From NCBI RefSeq assembly GCF_036850765.1, contig NC_089496.1, forward strand, positions 49,218,113 to 49,282,112: a stretch of DNA of 64,000 bases, in the 5' to 3' direction. The position numbers and the translations under genes are program-made. The notes below the pieces were generated by a model, which ran no database searches, was not told where the DNA came from, and was given only the letters and a program-made list of their open reading frames with translations. Source of the stretch: Saccopteryx bilineata (Eukaryota > Chordata > Mammalia > Chiroptera > Emballonuridae). Positions 32,162-42,420 of the stretch are shown here, piece after piece. Numbering within the stretch: position 1 is the stretch's first letter; each line of letters begins with the position of its first letter.

Positions 32162-32353
32162 CAGGCATCCCCAAACTATGGCTCGTGGGCCACATGCGGC
32201 CCCCTGAGGCCATTTATCTGGCCCCCTGCCACACTTCTGGAAGGGGCACCTCTTTCATTGGTGGTCAGTGAGAGGAGCACTGTATGTGGCAGCCCTCCAA
32301 CGGTCTGAGGGACAGTGAACTGGCCCCCTGTGTAAAAAGTTTGGGGACCCCTG
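32162..32353. mobile_element. Non-autonomous hAT element, 192 bp (copy 2)
   Basis: Same family and same length as 7033-7224, with ends CAGGCATCCCCAAACT and AGTTTGGGGACCCCTG. A CTGGTTC direct repeat overlaps both ends (32156-32162 and 32350-32356), but no clean 8-bp TSD lies outside them. No transposase. Confidence 0.78.
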
Positions 32354-33099
32354 GTTCTCTCCTCTCCCAGTGGTGCAGAGCAAGAGGAGAGGCCAGGCTG
32401 TGCTGGTCTGGGGGACGTGAGATAGAAGTGGAACGTGTTCTATTAGGATCATGACCGTTTGGGGTAGAGCAAGTCCGTACCACTTTTCCTATTGCCCACA
32501 CAGAAGACAGAATGATGGACAGGCAGAGAAGACAGTGTGTCTAGCTTAGTGTCAGGCAGGAGGGCCCTTTCGACTAAAAGGCTTTTCTAGAAACACGTCA
32601 TCAATCTGGAGTAAAGGGCGGGTTGTGAAACAGAACGTAGAAACATTGGGGTACAGGCTCCTGGGTAACCGGATGAAGAGAGGGGCCCGTGGTGGGAGTG
32701 CTGATCTCACTGGTGGTTTCCCACCGCCTGATGGCTTAGAGCTCAGATACCGGGGTCTGCTGAGAGGTGCGAGGTCCCCAGGAAAGAGAACCAGCTGGGA
32801 GACATATCCTCAATGTGAGCAGGTGCGATTTTGTCAGCACGCCGTGGCTCTTGTCCTCTGCGGTGTGAAGGCCGTCCCGCTCTGGGGACAGCCTGTGTGG
32901 AGCTTGTGGGAAGCAGGGACAGAGTCAGGCTGGAAAAGCAGCTATGTTTCTGCAGGTGGAATGTCTGGGTCAAAGCATTTCCTGTGCAAAGAAGAGTCTC
33001 GGACTTTCCCCCTTAGACACTGTGTGACATTTGACTTCCCCCCAGAATATATGAGACAGCCTGTTCCCCCCAGCCCACCCCCAGAGAGCATGTAATCAG
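32354..33099. other. Single-copy sequence
   Basis: No gene or repeat recognised. The 156-codon frame at 32625-33095 shows no domain and its composition is ordinary. Confidence 0.3.
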
Positions 33100-33480
33100 A
33101 TTTTTATATTGTGCCGATACATGTTTAAGCAAAGGTATTGCTTTTGAGTGAGGGGGCATCTGTTTGTATATTCAAGAAGAATATATGTAATGTTTTTCCT
33201 GTACGGTATGACCATACACTTTGGTAAATTTTCTATTGATTTGCTGATTTTTTACTATGTATTTACAAAAGTTTTAAAAAATATACATATATAAGGATAT
33301 TAACCCTTGATTCATTATATAGTGGAAGATATTTTTCCCATTTTGTTGTCAAACTTTTGACTTTGCTTATAGTATTTTTCTTTTTGTTAGTAAATTTCAA
33401 AAACTGTTATGTGACAGAACTTATCAATTTTTTTTATGGCTGCTGGACATAAAGTCATAGTTAGAAAAGCTTTCATTTTT
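33100..33480 (-). mobile_element. Old L1 fragment (antisense)
   Basis: 'aacttttgactttgcttata', 'gtatttttctttttgttagt' and 'atggctgctggacataaagt' match the antisense of an old L1 region that reads 'tcttttgactttgtttatgg' in the consensus I recall. A shorter relative is at 39385-39510. Edges uncertain. Confidence 0.45.
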
Positions 33481-33978
33481 TTATTCTGAAGTTAAATGTA
33501 AGAATTTCTTTTTTTACAAAAATGTGAAATGATAAAGGAAGATAAGAAAAATAAAGGCAATAATTAGAATCATAAAAGACTGTTTTGTTCAACTGCCTGC
33601 AAATAATTGTAACACTTGGATGAAATGGAACATTTTCCAAGAAAATATAATCTTCTAAAATTGACTCCAGAAGGGAAAGAAAATCCAAACCAATTGATAT
33701 GCCCCAAAGCTATAGAGAAAGTTGTGGAAGAGTAATCTCCACCAAAGTACCAGGTCCAGCTGGTTTCACAGGGCAGTTCTACCACATCCCTAAGTAAAGA
33801 ATAATTCCATAGCATTACAAAGTATAGAGCATAGAGGAAGAAGGAAAATTTCCAACTTTGTTTAACAAAACTCATTACATTGATTAAAAAAAAGCCTAAA
33901 TACATTTCAAAATAAAAATCATCTTTCTTATCAATATTTATTTTAAAATCTTAAATGAAATATTAGGAAACATAATTT

Positions 33979-34344
33979 TTTTTTATTTATAATTTTATTT
34001 TTTTAATGGGGTGACATCAATAAATCAGGATACATATATTCAAAGATAACAAGTCCAGGTTATCTTGTCGTTCAATTATGTTGCATACCCACCACCCAAA
34101 GTCAGATTGTCCTCTGTCACCTTCTATCTTGTTTTCTTTGTGCCCCTCCCCACCCCCTATCCCTCTCCCATTCCCCCCTCCCCCCCGTAACCACCACACT
34201 CTTGTCAATGTCTCTTAGTTTCAGTATTATGTCCCACCTACGTATGGAATAATACAGTTCCTGTTTTTTTCTGATTTACTTATTTCGCTTCGTATCATGT
34301 TATCAAGATCCCACCATTTTGCTGTAAATGTTCTGATGTCATCA
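33979..34344 (-). mobile_element. Young L1 3' end, truncated, with TSD
   Basis: On the minus strand it reads the end of ORF2 ('cagaaaaaaacaggaactgt'), a G-rich 3'UTR tract (C-rich on plus at 34146-34190), 'gacaatctgactttgggtgg' and a poly(A) tail seen as T-runs at 33972-34013. Exact 14-bp TSD AGGAAACATAATTT at 33965-33978 and 34345-34358. It is a simple 5'-truncated insertion with no inversion, nested in an older L1. Confidence 0.9.
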
Positions 34345-34517
34345 AGGAAACATAATTTAATAGCACATTAAAACGATGTAGCATCTGTATGTCAGTATTC
34401 TAGGAATGCAAGGTTGGTTCAGTATTAAGACATCTACAAATTAATTTATCATATTAATAAGAAAATTATTTTTATAGATGCTAAAAGTTCACTTGCTATA
34501 ACCCCATGTTTATTCTT

Positions 34518-34676
34518 TTAAAAAAAAAAGTATTAATTGATCCAAAGAGGAAGGGAGAGAGAGAGAAAGAAACAGGAACATCAATCTATTCCTGTATATG
34601 CCCTAACCGAGGACTGAAATGGCAACCTTTGAGCTTCCGGACAGTGCTCTAACCAGCCAAGCTATCTGGCCAGGGT
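34518..34676 (-). repeat. Bat tRNA-derived SINE (short type), nested in L1
   Basis: The minus strand from 34676 has a tRNA-like head ('gaccctggccagatagcttg'), then 'gggcatatacaggaatagat', a short CT-rich body and a poly(A) tail (T-run complement at 34518-34530). TSD CCCATGTTTATTCTT at 34503-34517 and CCCATGTTCATTCTT at 34677-34691 (one mismatch). Same subtype as 9811-9989. Confidence 0.88.
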
Positions 34677-35188
34677 CCCATGTTCATTCTTGATAAGGCA
34701 CAATAAGTTAAAAACAATCTGATACATTATTGACATGTATCTCAAGCCCCAAAGCCAGTGTCATACCTAATGCTAAGAATATACCCACCAAAGTCAGGAA
34801 TGTTATATAGATACCACTATTGTTTATTATTGCATTGAGGTATAGGCTCATAGAATAAGACAAGAGAAAAAAAATTATAGGTTCAAAAATTAGAAAGGAG
34901 CAAATGCAACCATCTCTATTTGTAGAGGTTGTTATCATACATCTGAAGAAGCCAAGAGCATCACCTGAAAAACAGTTAAAAATGAGAAAAATTCAGTGAT
35001 ATATCAGGGTACAAAGTTAATACAGAGAAATAAATAGCTTTCATGGAAAACAATAATCAGAAAGTATAATGGAAAATTATCCCACGGTTAATATTAACAA
35101 AAGAAAAAATAAACTTCATAAGGATCACAAAAACTGTATGAAGAAAACTCTGAAGAGCCTACGTGAGCGTGCTCGCTCACTCACATGT

Positions 35189-35219
35189 ACACACACACAC
35201 ACACACACATACACACACG
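35189..35219. repeat. (CA)n microsatellite
   Basis: About 15 CA units broken by one TA, inside the old L1. Confidence 0.9.
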
Positions 35220-35689
35220 CTTGTACAAATGGGGGACATACCAGTTCTTGGATAGGAAGACAATACTATAAATTGTCAATTTTCACTACTTATAAATTTA
35301 ACATGATCACAATAAAAAAATAGCCTACAGAGCTTTAAAAAATTGAGAAAATTCTAAATCAAGAAGAGCAGGAAAATTTTGGAAGGATAGAGCAAAGGGG
35401 GAGGGTGTCCTATGAGGTATTATGTTAACTACACCATGCTAGCAACAATGCGCCAATAATGCATGAATAAGCAGATCGATTGAACAGATGGAGGAAGCCT
35501 GTACTAAATGAATGATTTTGCAACAAGTCATTAAATCTTAACCCAGAGGTTGGAGATAAATTTATAGCGACACCTCACGCCATATACTAGAACAGATTGA
35601 TTCCAAATGGATCAAATTTCCAATCTAACTAATTAGCATATAACTGATTTTTTTGTTTGTTTGTTTGGTTGGTTTATTTTACTTAATGG

Positions 35690-35880
35690 TAAGGTTGCTT
35701 TGAACATAGTGCCATGTCAGTAAATATACTTCTGCCATTTTATTTTTAACAGTTGCATAGTACTCCATTTAATAAAATATCAAAATTTCCTTAACTAAAC
35801 TGATGTTTATGGACATTTAAGCTGTTTCCCATTTTTGGCTTCTATAAGCAAAGCTGAAATGGCCATTTAACAGTGTGATG
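35690..35880 (-). mobile_element. Old L1 fragment (antisense)
   Basis: 'ttaacagttgcatagtactc', 'gatgtttatggacatttaag' and 'ctgtttcccatttttggctt' are the antisense of a common old L1 segment ('ctgcatagtattccatt', 'ggacatttaggttgtttcca'). Confidence 0.6.
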
Positions 35881-35931
35881 GGGATTATTTGGCAGAACAG
35901 CAAAGCAAAGCTGTCACAATTGAAGCTCAGT

Positions 35932-36300
35932 CACTGCATTAGCTTCCTACAGCTGCTATAACAAATAGCACAGATTTGGTGGCTTAAAAGAACAGGAGTT
36001 TATCCTTTTACAGCTCCAGGGGCCAGAAGTCCGAAACTAGTATCCCCGGACAGAAGTTGACGTGGCACTGAGGCTGCATTCCCATGGAGGCTCTTGCTTT
36101 TCCTTTCTGCTTCTGCTCCTGGCAGCTCCTGGCATTCCTTGGCTTGTGGCTGCATCATTTTCATCTCTTCTCCTGGAGCCATACTGTCCTCTCATCTGTG
36201 GTTAAGTTCCCCTTCTACCCCCTCTTATATAGGAAATGTGCAACTCTATTTAGGGACTGCCGATCACCCAGGGTAATGCCCCCTGAAGAAATTTTTAACA
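35932..36300 (-). mobile_element. MaLR-type LTR (MLT1-like)
   Basis: 'cattagcttcctacagctgc', 'tataacaaatagcacagatt', 'tggtggcttaaaagaacagg' and 'ccaggggccagaagtccgaa' are the reverse complement of the 3' part of an MLT1-type LTR. The right edge fades out near 36300. Confidence 0.75.
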
Positions 36301-36528
36301 GTGTTAATTTCTCTGGGGATCCTAAACTCTTGCTAAATCCCTGGGCTCCTTCTGGCACCGCCCTCTCCCCTCTCCCTTCTCCCAGTATCCCTGCCTCAGG
36401 CCTCCCCAGGCCCCGCCCATCTGGCTGCAGGGCAGCTGAAGGCTCCCTTGGTTTTATTGCTAGGCCATCTGCTCACTCCTGAGCCGGATTTTTCCAAGGA
36501 CTCTTCGGAATGTTTCCTTTCTCTCTTC
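36301..36528. other. Unassigned sequence
   Basis: Pyrimidine-rich text between an LTR and a hAT element. No gene recognised. Confidence 0.3.
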
Positions 36529-36536
36529 CCCTAGAG

Positions 36537-36926
36537 CAGGGGTCTCAAACTCGCGGCCCGCGGGCCGCATGCAGCCCGCCGAACAATTTTGTGCAGCCCA
36601 CAGACTAATCCACGAAGTTCAAAATATTTTGGATAAAATTAAGTAAGCCTAGGGGCCTACTTGTATTTTTCATTTCTCTAGCATCCTAGCTAGATATTAG
36701 CTTAGTTAACAGCAGTTGTGATGCGAACTACAGTTTCTGGTCGTTTTGTGACACTGAGTAAACTGCATGTACGATTGTGCCTGTTGTACTGATTTTTTTT
36801 TTTTGTTTTCAACTGCAGTGAGAAAAGTGTTGCGTAACAGTTGCCTTTTGTAGACCTAGTGCGGCCCGCCGAAGGGCTGTGATCTTGCTCTGCGGCCCAC
36901 ATGCTGAGTTGAGTTTGAGACCCCTG
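36537..36926. mobile_element. Non-autonomous hAT element, 390 bp, with exact TIR and TSD
   Basis: The ends are an exact 16-bp terminal inverted repeat, CAGGGGTCTCAAACTC at 36537 and its complement ending at 36926. The flanks are an exact 8-bp TSD, CCCTAGAG, at 36529-36536 and 36927-36934, the length expected for hAT transposases. No transposase is encoded. The subterminal GC-rich palindrome 'gcggcccgcgggccgc' is typical of these elements. Confidence 0.93.
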
Positions 36927-36934
36927 CCCTAGAG

Positions 36935-37639
36935 GATTTCTTTTTGGTGTTGGACGACTTATTCATTTTATAGTCACCGCCTTGCTAAATGCTCCGTTCT
37001 CATCCAGTTTCTAGCTAAACCACTGTATTATCTATGAAAACAGTGACATGGGGCTCTCCCAGCACTGATACTTCAGGTCTTGGCCATTTGCATAGAAAGG
37101 AAACTAAGACCTTCTTGCAAATCATGTGCCCTCCGCCCCCACAAGAAGTCCCAAGCCCCTGGCTTTGTTTTTTGGGACAGGCAGCCCTTATCTACCCATT
37201 ACATGTGCTCTTTTTTTGGCCTCTACAAAGGGAGAAACCTGGGGGGTCCCCCTAATTCCCGGGACAGAGCGCTTTGCTGGGAATCCCACTGATTATGCTG
37301 GCGGCTTCCTTCTCGCTCCTCATCCCGTCCTGGCAGCCTGGAGGTTGTCAGCAGGGAAGTTTGTTTAATGGGTCAATGACCCAGTCCCCAGCCCGGGGCC
37401 AGCTTCTGAGAATGAACCAGCAGGAAATTTGAGGGCCAACCCATTCCCAGGTATTATGGGTAAAGAGCTATTAGTAAAGGACCCACGTCTCCCTGCCTTT
37501 CCTCGCAAACCTGTCCAGCATCTCTGCGGAAACTTCCTTCTGGTCCGCTCTTCTGGATTCAGCATCTCCATTGTAAAGAAGATGGGACGCGTAGGAAGTC
37601 TGATCCTGGGTCTTCCCCTGACAGAGACGATTTTGTCCA
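36935..37639. other. Single-copy sequence
   Basis: No gene or repeat recognised. Overlapping open frames at 37034-37368 and 37365-37653 lack any domain. Confidence 0.35.
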
Positions 37640-37770
37640 CATTACACACATAACTGGTTTGGCCTGTTACCTAGTCAGTAAAACGGCACCCCGTGAAATC
37701 ATATTGAAGGCTGTCATGGGGGCTCAATGGGGTGATGGATGTTGTGCCCCAGTACGGCCCCTGGCACGCC
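37640..37770 (+). repeat. MIR SINE fragment
   Basis: 'cctgttacctagtcagtaaa', 'tgaaggctgtcatgggggct' and 'ggtgatggatgttgtgcccc', followed by 'agtacggcccctggcacgcc', fit the 3' half of MIR. Confidence 0.55.
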
Positions 37771-37863
37771 GATGTTGTTTCAGTATATACCCCCCTGTTA
37801 CTCACGCTCAAACACGAGCCTGTTTTCTGTGCTCTGTATTTTCCCTCACGAAGTCCCCCTTTA

Positions 37864-38246
37864 TTTTTTTTATTTTTTATTTTTTTTTCATTTTTCTGAA
37901 GCTGGAAACAGGGAGAGACAGTCAGACAGACTCCCGCATGCGCCCGACCGTGATCCACCCGGCACGCCCACCAGGGGCGATGCTCTGCCCATCCTGGGCG
38001 TCGCCATGTTGCGACCAGAGCCACTCTAGCGCCTGGGGCAGAGGCCACAGAGCCATCCCCAGCGCACAGGCCGTCTTTGCTCCAATGGAGCCTTGGCTGC
38101 GGGAGGGGAAGAGAGAGACAGAGAGGAAGGAGGGGGTGGGGGTGGAGAAGCAAATGGGCGCTTCTCCTGTGTGCCCTGGCTGGAAATCGAACCCGGGTCC
38201 TCCTTACGCTAGGCCGACACTCTACCGCTGAGCCAACCGGCCAGGG
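37864..38246 (-). repeat. Bat tRNA-derived SINE (long type A)
   Basis: The minus strand starts at 38246 with 'gccctggccggttggctcag', and the tail is a T-rich run at 37864-37888. Exact 17-bp TSD CACGAAGTCCCCCTTTA at 37847-37863 and 38247-38263. This copy has only one body unit where 15230 and 27846 have two. Confidence 0.93.
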
Positions 38247-38319
38247 CACGAAGTCCCCCTTTAGACTACACTTATAGATGGCCTATGCATGCCTTAAATA
38301 AACATGGTTAAGATAATAG

Positions 38320-38405
38320 ATATTTTTATTTTAAGCCAGATATGACACTGAGCGCCTTATATACATCTTCTCATTTAGTCCAACCTTAAGGAAAACATCA
38401 TAGAA
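38320..38405 (-). repeat. MIR SINE fragment (short)
   Basis: 'tgacactgagcgccttatat' and 'acatcttctcatttagtcca' match the reverse complement of the MIR 3' region. Confidence 0.5.
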
Positions 38406-38479
38406 ACAGCTGAGGCCTCCTTTGTATTCCTTCCCAATCTCAACGCCCACCCTGAAACCTACGTGGGAAGTTGACGAGG

Positions 38480-38663
38480 GTCTCATCTGGTCCTTTCTTG
38501 TGCCTTTGCTCCATTTCTATGGACAGTATGTAGTGAGCAAAGTCGTGTTGTTTTCTGTGTTTTAAAAATGTACACAGATGGTATTGCTCTGACCATTTCC
38601 TTCTACAGCCTGCTCTTGGAACTCAATAGTGTATTTTAGAGACTTATCCAGGTAGCTCTAGGC
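38480..38663 (-). mobile_element. Old L1 fragment (antisense), cut by hAT
   Basis: 'cagatggtattgctctgacc', 'actcaatagtgtattttaga' and 'gacttatccaggtagctcta' fit the antisense of an old L1 segment. It seems to resume for about 30 bases after the hAT ('taatccattcattttaatta' at 38884). Confidence 0.45.
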
Positions 38664-38876
38664 CAGTGGTTGGCAAACTATCATTAGTCAGCAGAGCCAA
38701 AGATCAACAGTACAACGATTGAAATTTCTTTTGAGAGCCACATTTTTTAAACTTAAACCATATAGGTAGGTACATTGTTATTAACTTAATTAGGGAACTC
38801 CAAAGCTGCCAAAGAGCCGCACTCAAGGGGCCAAAGAGCCGCATGTGGTTCGCGAGCCGCAGTTTGCTGACCACTG
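38664..38876. mobile_element. Non-autonomous hAT element, 213 bp
   Basis: CAGTGGTTGGCAAACT at the left and AGTTTGCTGACCACTG at the right form a 16-bp terminal inverted repeat with two mismatches. The interior has the typical 'agagccgcactcaaggggcc' and 'aagagccgcatgtggttcgc' repeats. No transposase. The flanking octamers CTCTAGGC and CCGAGTCT differ, so no TSD is claimed. Confidence 0.78.
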
Positions 38877-38909
38877 CCGAGTCTAATCCATTCATTTTAA
38901 TTAGTCTAA

Positions 38910-39384
38910 TAGCTCATTAAGTGAAATCTGCTGTGTATCAGGCATTCCTCTATTAATAGACAATTAGTTTTGTTTTTAGATTTACAAGCAATTCCGCAAT
39001 TCTGCAATCAAAAATAATTGTTCCCAAATTAAGACTTTCAAAGACAAATCTCTAACAGATGAACTAGTTGGCACGTCTGGACGGCTTGTTATCTGCTGCC
39101 CAGCGCTCTGCTGTCTACCACCGTTATTGAGGGTTTCACCCGCGGGGGACGAGGATGCATCCCTAACGATATATGTCCTGATTCATTTACATTTTTGCTG
39201 ACCTGACAAAAATGAAAGCCACCATCTCATAGTTTGAACGTTCATATTTGATGAGACATGAAGCTGAATCTCTTCCTGTGTACTTACTGGTTTTGTGGAT
39301 GGCTTCTTCTCGTCTGGCCTCATCTCTTCATGTTCCAAATATTTTGCTATGAGGACTCAGTGAGGACTCAAATAGGTTGTCCAA
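38910..39384. other. Single-copy AT-rich sequence
   Basis: No gene or repeat recognised. Confidence 0.35.
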
Positions 39385-39525
39385 TTTGCCATTAGTCTTT
39401 TGACTTTGTGGCGATTTTTACCCCATAAAATTTTTAACTTTTGATGTAGCCAAGTGGTCAAATCTATCAACATTTGCAACTGAGTCCTTTTAATTTTCTT
39501 CCCTTTTTTTTTTTTTTTTTTTTAG
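39385..39525 (-). mobile_element. Old L1 fragment (antisense) ending in a T-run
   Basis: 'gccattagtcttttgacttt', 'ccataaaatttttaactttt' and 'aagtggtcaaatctatcaac' match an antisense L1 segment related to 33100-33480. A T-run of about 20 follows at 39506-39525. Confidence 0.55.
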
Positions 39526-40129
39526 TTAGGTTCCATTAAATTATACAATGTTACCTTCAAGGCAAAAGACACCACGGGTTATAAATAATCGTCAGTTATG
39601 GTTTCAGGGGCAGCTTATAATTTAGTTGTGGGACAAGATACTCAAATAAAACTAGAGTCAGTAATACAAACTGTCGATGACGAGTGTCAGATACTTGGCA
39701 CAGAGACGAGGTGAATTCACTCTGGCTGCCAAGAAGCTGGGAGCAGGAAGCCCAGCGAATGCTGAGTCACAGGGACCAGGTTAGCTTAGATGACTCATGG
39801 AAATGCAGAGTGTTGGGGCCAGAATAGGCCTGAGAACCACCGAGCCCAATCCTTTCACTTAAAAGAAAAATAGACCGTATATCTTTCCGAGTTGACTGAG
39901 TTCTCACCAAGGTGTCCTTTCAGCAAAGTGTCAGCGACTGGGCCCTCTCCAGGCTCTTTCTGCTGTGACCCCAGCTCTGAGAGCGGCTGCCATCTGAACC
40001 TCCACAACCCCCCTAGATCCCACCAGGGCCAGGACCAGCCCCCCAGACTGCCGGGAGTAACGACCCTCGGCTCTGGACCCTGTGAACCGCAGAGGGACGG
40101 CATCGGAGAGGTCAGCACCAGGCCCTGGA
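39526..40129. other. Single-copy sequence
   Basis: No gene or repeat recognised. The opposed open frames at 39855-40136 and 39892-40227 carry no domain. Confidence 0.35.
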
Positions 40130-40285
40130 GAGACATGGGAGTTGTTGCTGTTGTTAATAATTTGCTCCCTTTTCATTGCTGCGTCGTATTTCTTGGAAGG
40201 ATGCAGCATGGTTTGTTCACCTGTTGAAGGACATTGGCTTGCTCCCAGGTTTGGCATATTCTAAATAAAGCTGTTCATAGCATGC
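40130..40285 (-). mobile_element. Old L1 fragment (antisense)
   Basis: 'tttcattgctgcgtcgtatt', 'tgttcacctgttgaaggaca' and 'ttctaaataaagctgttcat' are the antisense of the same L1 segment seen at 35690-35880. Confidence 0.6.
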
Positions 40286-40408
40286 AACTGGTGGAGTAAG
40301 TCAAATGCACACAGCCATTTTAGAAATGAGCTCTTGGTCTTTGCTAATAGAAAAATATACACATTGCTAGGGAAGTTCTTTACTACCTGCATACTTTAGG
40401 GGTTTCTT

Positions 40409-40688
40409 TTTTTTACAATTCTTTTCCAAGTGAAAGAGAGTAGAGAAGACAGAGAGACACTCTCCCTCATGCGCCCCAACCCAGATGCGTCCAGTAACCC
40501 CCGTCTTGGGCCCATGCTCTGCCCATCTGGGGCCATGCTTGCAACTGAACTATTTTTTGCACCTGAGGTAGAGGCTCCACAGAGCCATCCTTAGTGCCCA
40601 GGACCAATGTGCTCAAACCAATCAAGCCATGGCTGCAGGAGGAGAAAAGGGGGGGGGGAGGGGTGAAGAAGCAGATGGTCGCTTCTCC
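40409..40688 (-). repeat. 5'-truncated, diverged bat SINE (long type A)
   Basis: On the minus strand it starts in the body ('gagaagcgaccatctgcttc') and lacks the tRNA head entirely. It then follows type A ('ggctctgtggagcctctacc', 'gatgggcagagcatgggccc') to a T-run tail at 40406-40414. Exact 11-bp TSD AGGGGTTTCTT at 40398-40408 and 40689-40699, so it inserted truncated. It is older than the other type A copies, with many substitutions. Confidence 0.85.
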
Positions 40689-40699
40689 AGGGGTTTCTT

Positions 40700-41184
40700 A
40701 AAGAGGTGTTTGGGCAAAGGACCATTCCGAGCAACTCTTGTAATATCTATTCCTGATTTTCAGACTTGGGTTTGGGAAGACCACAGTTGGTCTCTGCCTT
40801 TCGAGTTCATCCTCCTGAAAACTCTAGCTATGAAAACTAGTCTCCTCTGCACATTCTCACTGTGGGGCCACGATACCTTTTTCACCTTGTGTCATTGCCC
40901 CCCAGCCACTTAGGACTCTGATTTCACGATCCTCAGCGATTTATTCCCTCGTCTGTTGACTGCCCCTTCCATGGGAGCTGGGCTCTGCTCTGTTCTCTCT
41001 CCTCCGGTTCATAGCTTGGGGCCATGCATAGAGCAGGTGTGTCGTGTTTTTGAATGAATGCATGAACAAATTATGTCTTCAATATATAAAATAGACTTTA
41101 AAAACAAATCCAAGACTGGATTTAGGTAAATATCAATATATGTAAAGCCCACCAGATAAGTAACGTGAAGAAAAACCATTCCGG
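40700..41184. other. Single-copy sequence
   Basis: No gene or repeat recognised. Confidence 0.35.
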
Positions 41185-41345
41185 GGCTTGGATGCAGGGA
41201 GCCTGCGTCGGGATCTCGGCGCTGCCCCTTGGGGCTCCCAATCTGTGGGGGAACGGTTGGACTTCTTTGCCAGTGTCTTCTCATTTGCAACAACAGTACA
41301 GGGTCGTCCTCACAGGGTCATTGTGAAGCTCACGTAAACTAATCT
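41185..41345 (+). repeat. MIR SINE fragment
   Basis: 'ggatgcagggagcctgcgtc', 'gggatctcggcgctgcccct', 'cttctcatttgcaacaacag' and 'cacagggtcattgtgaagct' are co-linear with MIR. Confidence 0.6.
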
Positions 41346-42013
41346 GCGTGGATGCACTTTGTAAAAACATGGAAGTGCTGTACATCTAAGGGCTTCTCCC
41401 CGTTCTCACGGCCATTGTCCCCTCCTTCCTTCTCTTTCCTCCTTCTCCCCATCCCCCCACCCCCGCCTCCTCCGTCATCGTCTTCATCATCTCCACCATC
41501 CTGACCCTCCACACCCTGAAAGGGAAGAAAAGCACTCAGGCAACAGCAGGTTTGAAATCGTGGCGTTCTTGTGACATTCTACCCAGCAGAGGGCAACAGC
41601 TTCTACCAACTAAATCCAATGCCTTTCACTATCAAGTTCAAGGACAATCATGGAAACTTACAGACATTAATATTTATTTATTGTTAAAGAAAACACATGT
41701 GTCCACCCTACTAATTCTTTCATTCGGCAATCTCCAGATAGTCTGGTTTGGTCCATTGCCTTGTAGCCCAAGGTTCTTTTGGAAATGTCTGGCTGCCGTG
41801 AAAATTATCTTAAAAAAAAAAAGAATTTGCATTCTTCCCTCCTTCCTGGTAGGCTGGGTAATAGGCGGAGCAAACTGTGGCTCAGAAACGGTGACACAGA
41901 CCTGCTTCTCCTTTGAATATTTATACCCTTGGCATTGGCATCGTGAGGTAGGGTCATGGCTTTGCTTGATCAGGTTATCTGAGAATCCTCCCACTTCTTA
42001 ATTCCCTTAAAAG
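41346..42013. other. Single-copy sequence
   Basis: Pyrimidine-rich tract at 41410-41510. No gene or repeat recognised. The opposed frames at 41552-42001 carry no domain. Confidence 0.35.
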
Positions 42014-42025
42014 GGAATACTGCCA

Positions 42026-42387
42026 GCCCTGGCCGGTTGGCTCAGCGGTAGAGCGTCGGCCTGGCGTGCGGGGGACCCGGGTTCAATTCCCGGCCAGGGC
42101 ACATAGGAGAAGCACCCATCTGCTTCTCCACCCCCCCCTCCTTCCTCTCTGTCTCTCTTTCCCCTCCCGCAGCCAAGGCTCCATTGGAGCAAAGATGGCC
42201 CGGGCGCTGGGAATGGCTCCTTTGCCTCTGCCCCAGGCGCTAGAGTGGCTCTAGTTGCAGCAGAGCGACACCCCGGAGGGGCAGAGCATCGCCCCCTGGT
42301 GGGTATGCCGGGTGGATCCCGGTCGGGGTCGGGCGCATGCGGGAGTCTGTCTGACTGTCTCTCCCCGTTTCTAGCTTCAGAAAAATA

Positions 42388-42418
<31 letters not shown>
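42026..42418 (+). repeat. Bat tRNA-derived SINE (long type A), youngest-looking copy
   Basis: Begins GCCCTGGCCGGTTGGCTCAG, with an A box TGGCTCAGCGG at 42038-42048 and a B box GGTTCAATTCC at 42080-42090, both Pol III type 2 promoter elements. The first and last seven bases of the tRNA part (GCCCTGG, CCAGGGC) still pair as an acceptor stem. The tail is about 29 pure A at 42390-42418. Exact 12-bp TSD GGAATACTGCCA at 42014-42025 and 42419-42430. The long pure tail suggests recent insertion. Confidence 0.95.

Positions 42419-42420
<2 letters not shown>

Larger units (their letters stand above)
33580..35640 (+). mobile_element. Decayed L1 ORF2, interrupted twice
   Basis: A long, frameless L1 ORF2 relic in three pieces (33580-33978, 34345-34517, 34677-35640). 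Landmarks in order: 'ccaggtccagctggtttcac' near 33750, 'ctaggaatgcaaggttggtt' near 34402, 'aatgttatatagataccact' near 34798, 'accatctctatttgtagagg' near 34910, 'agggtacaaagttaatacag' near 35005 and 'ccaaatggatcaaatttcca' near 35602. They follow the reverse-transcriptase domain and the region after it. A young L1 (33979-34344) and a SINE (34518-34676) inserted later, each with its own TSD. No usable frame remains. Confidence 0.8.

Noticed and set aside
42026..42102. Possible tRNA gene (cloverleaf, A and B boxes)
   Set aside because: It is the head of a full SINE with body, A-tail and TSD. The same head occurs at the other type A copies.
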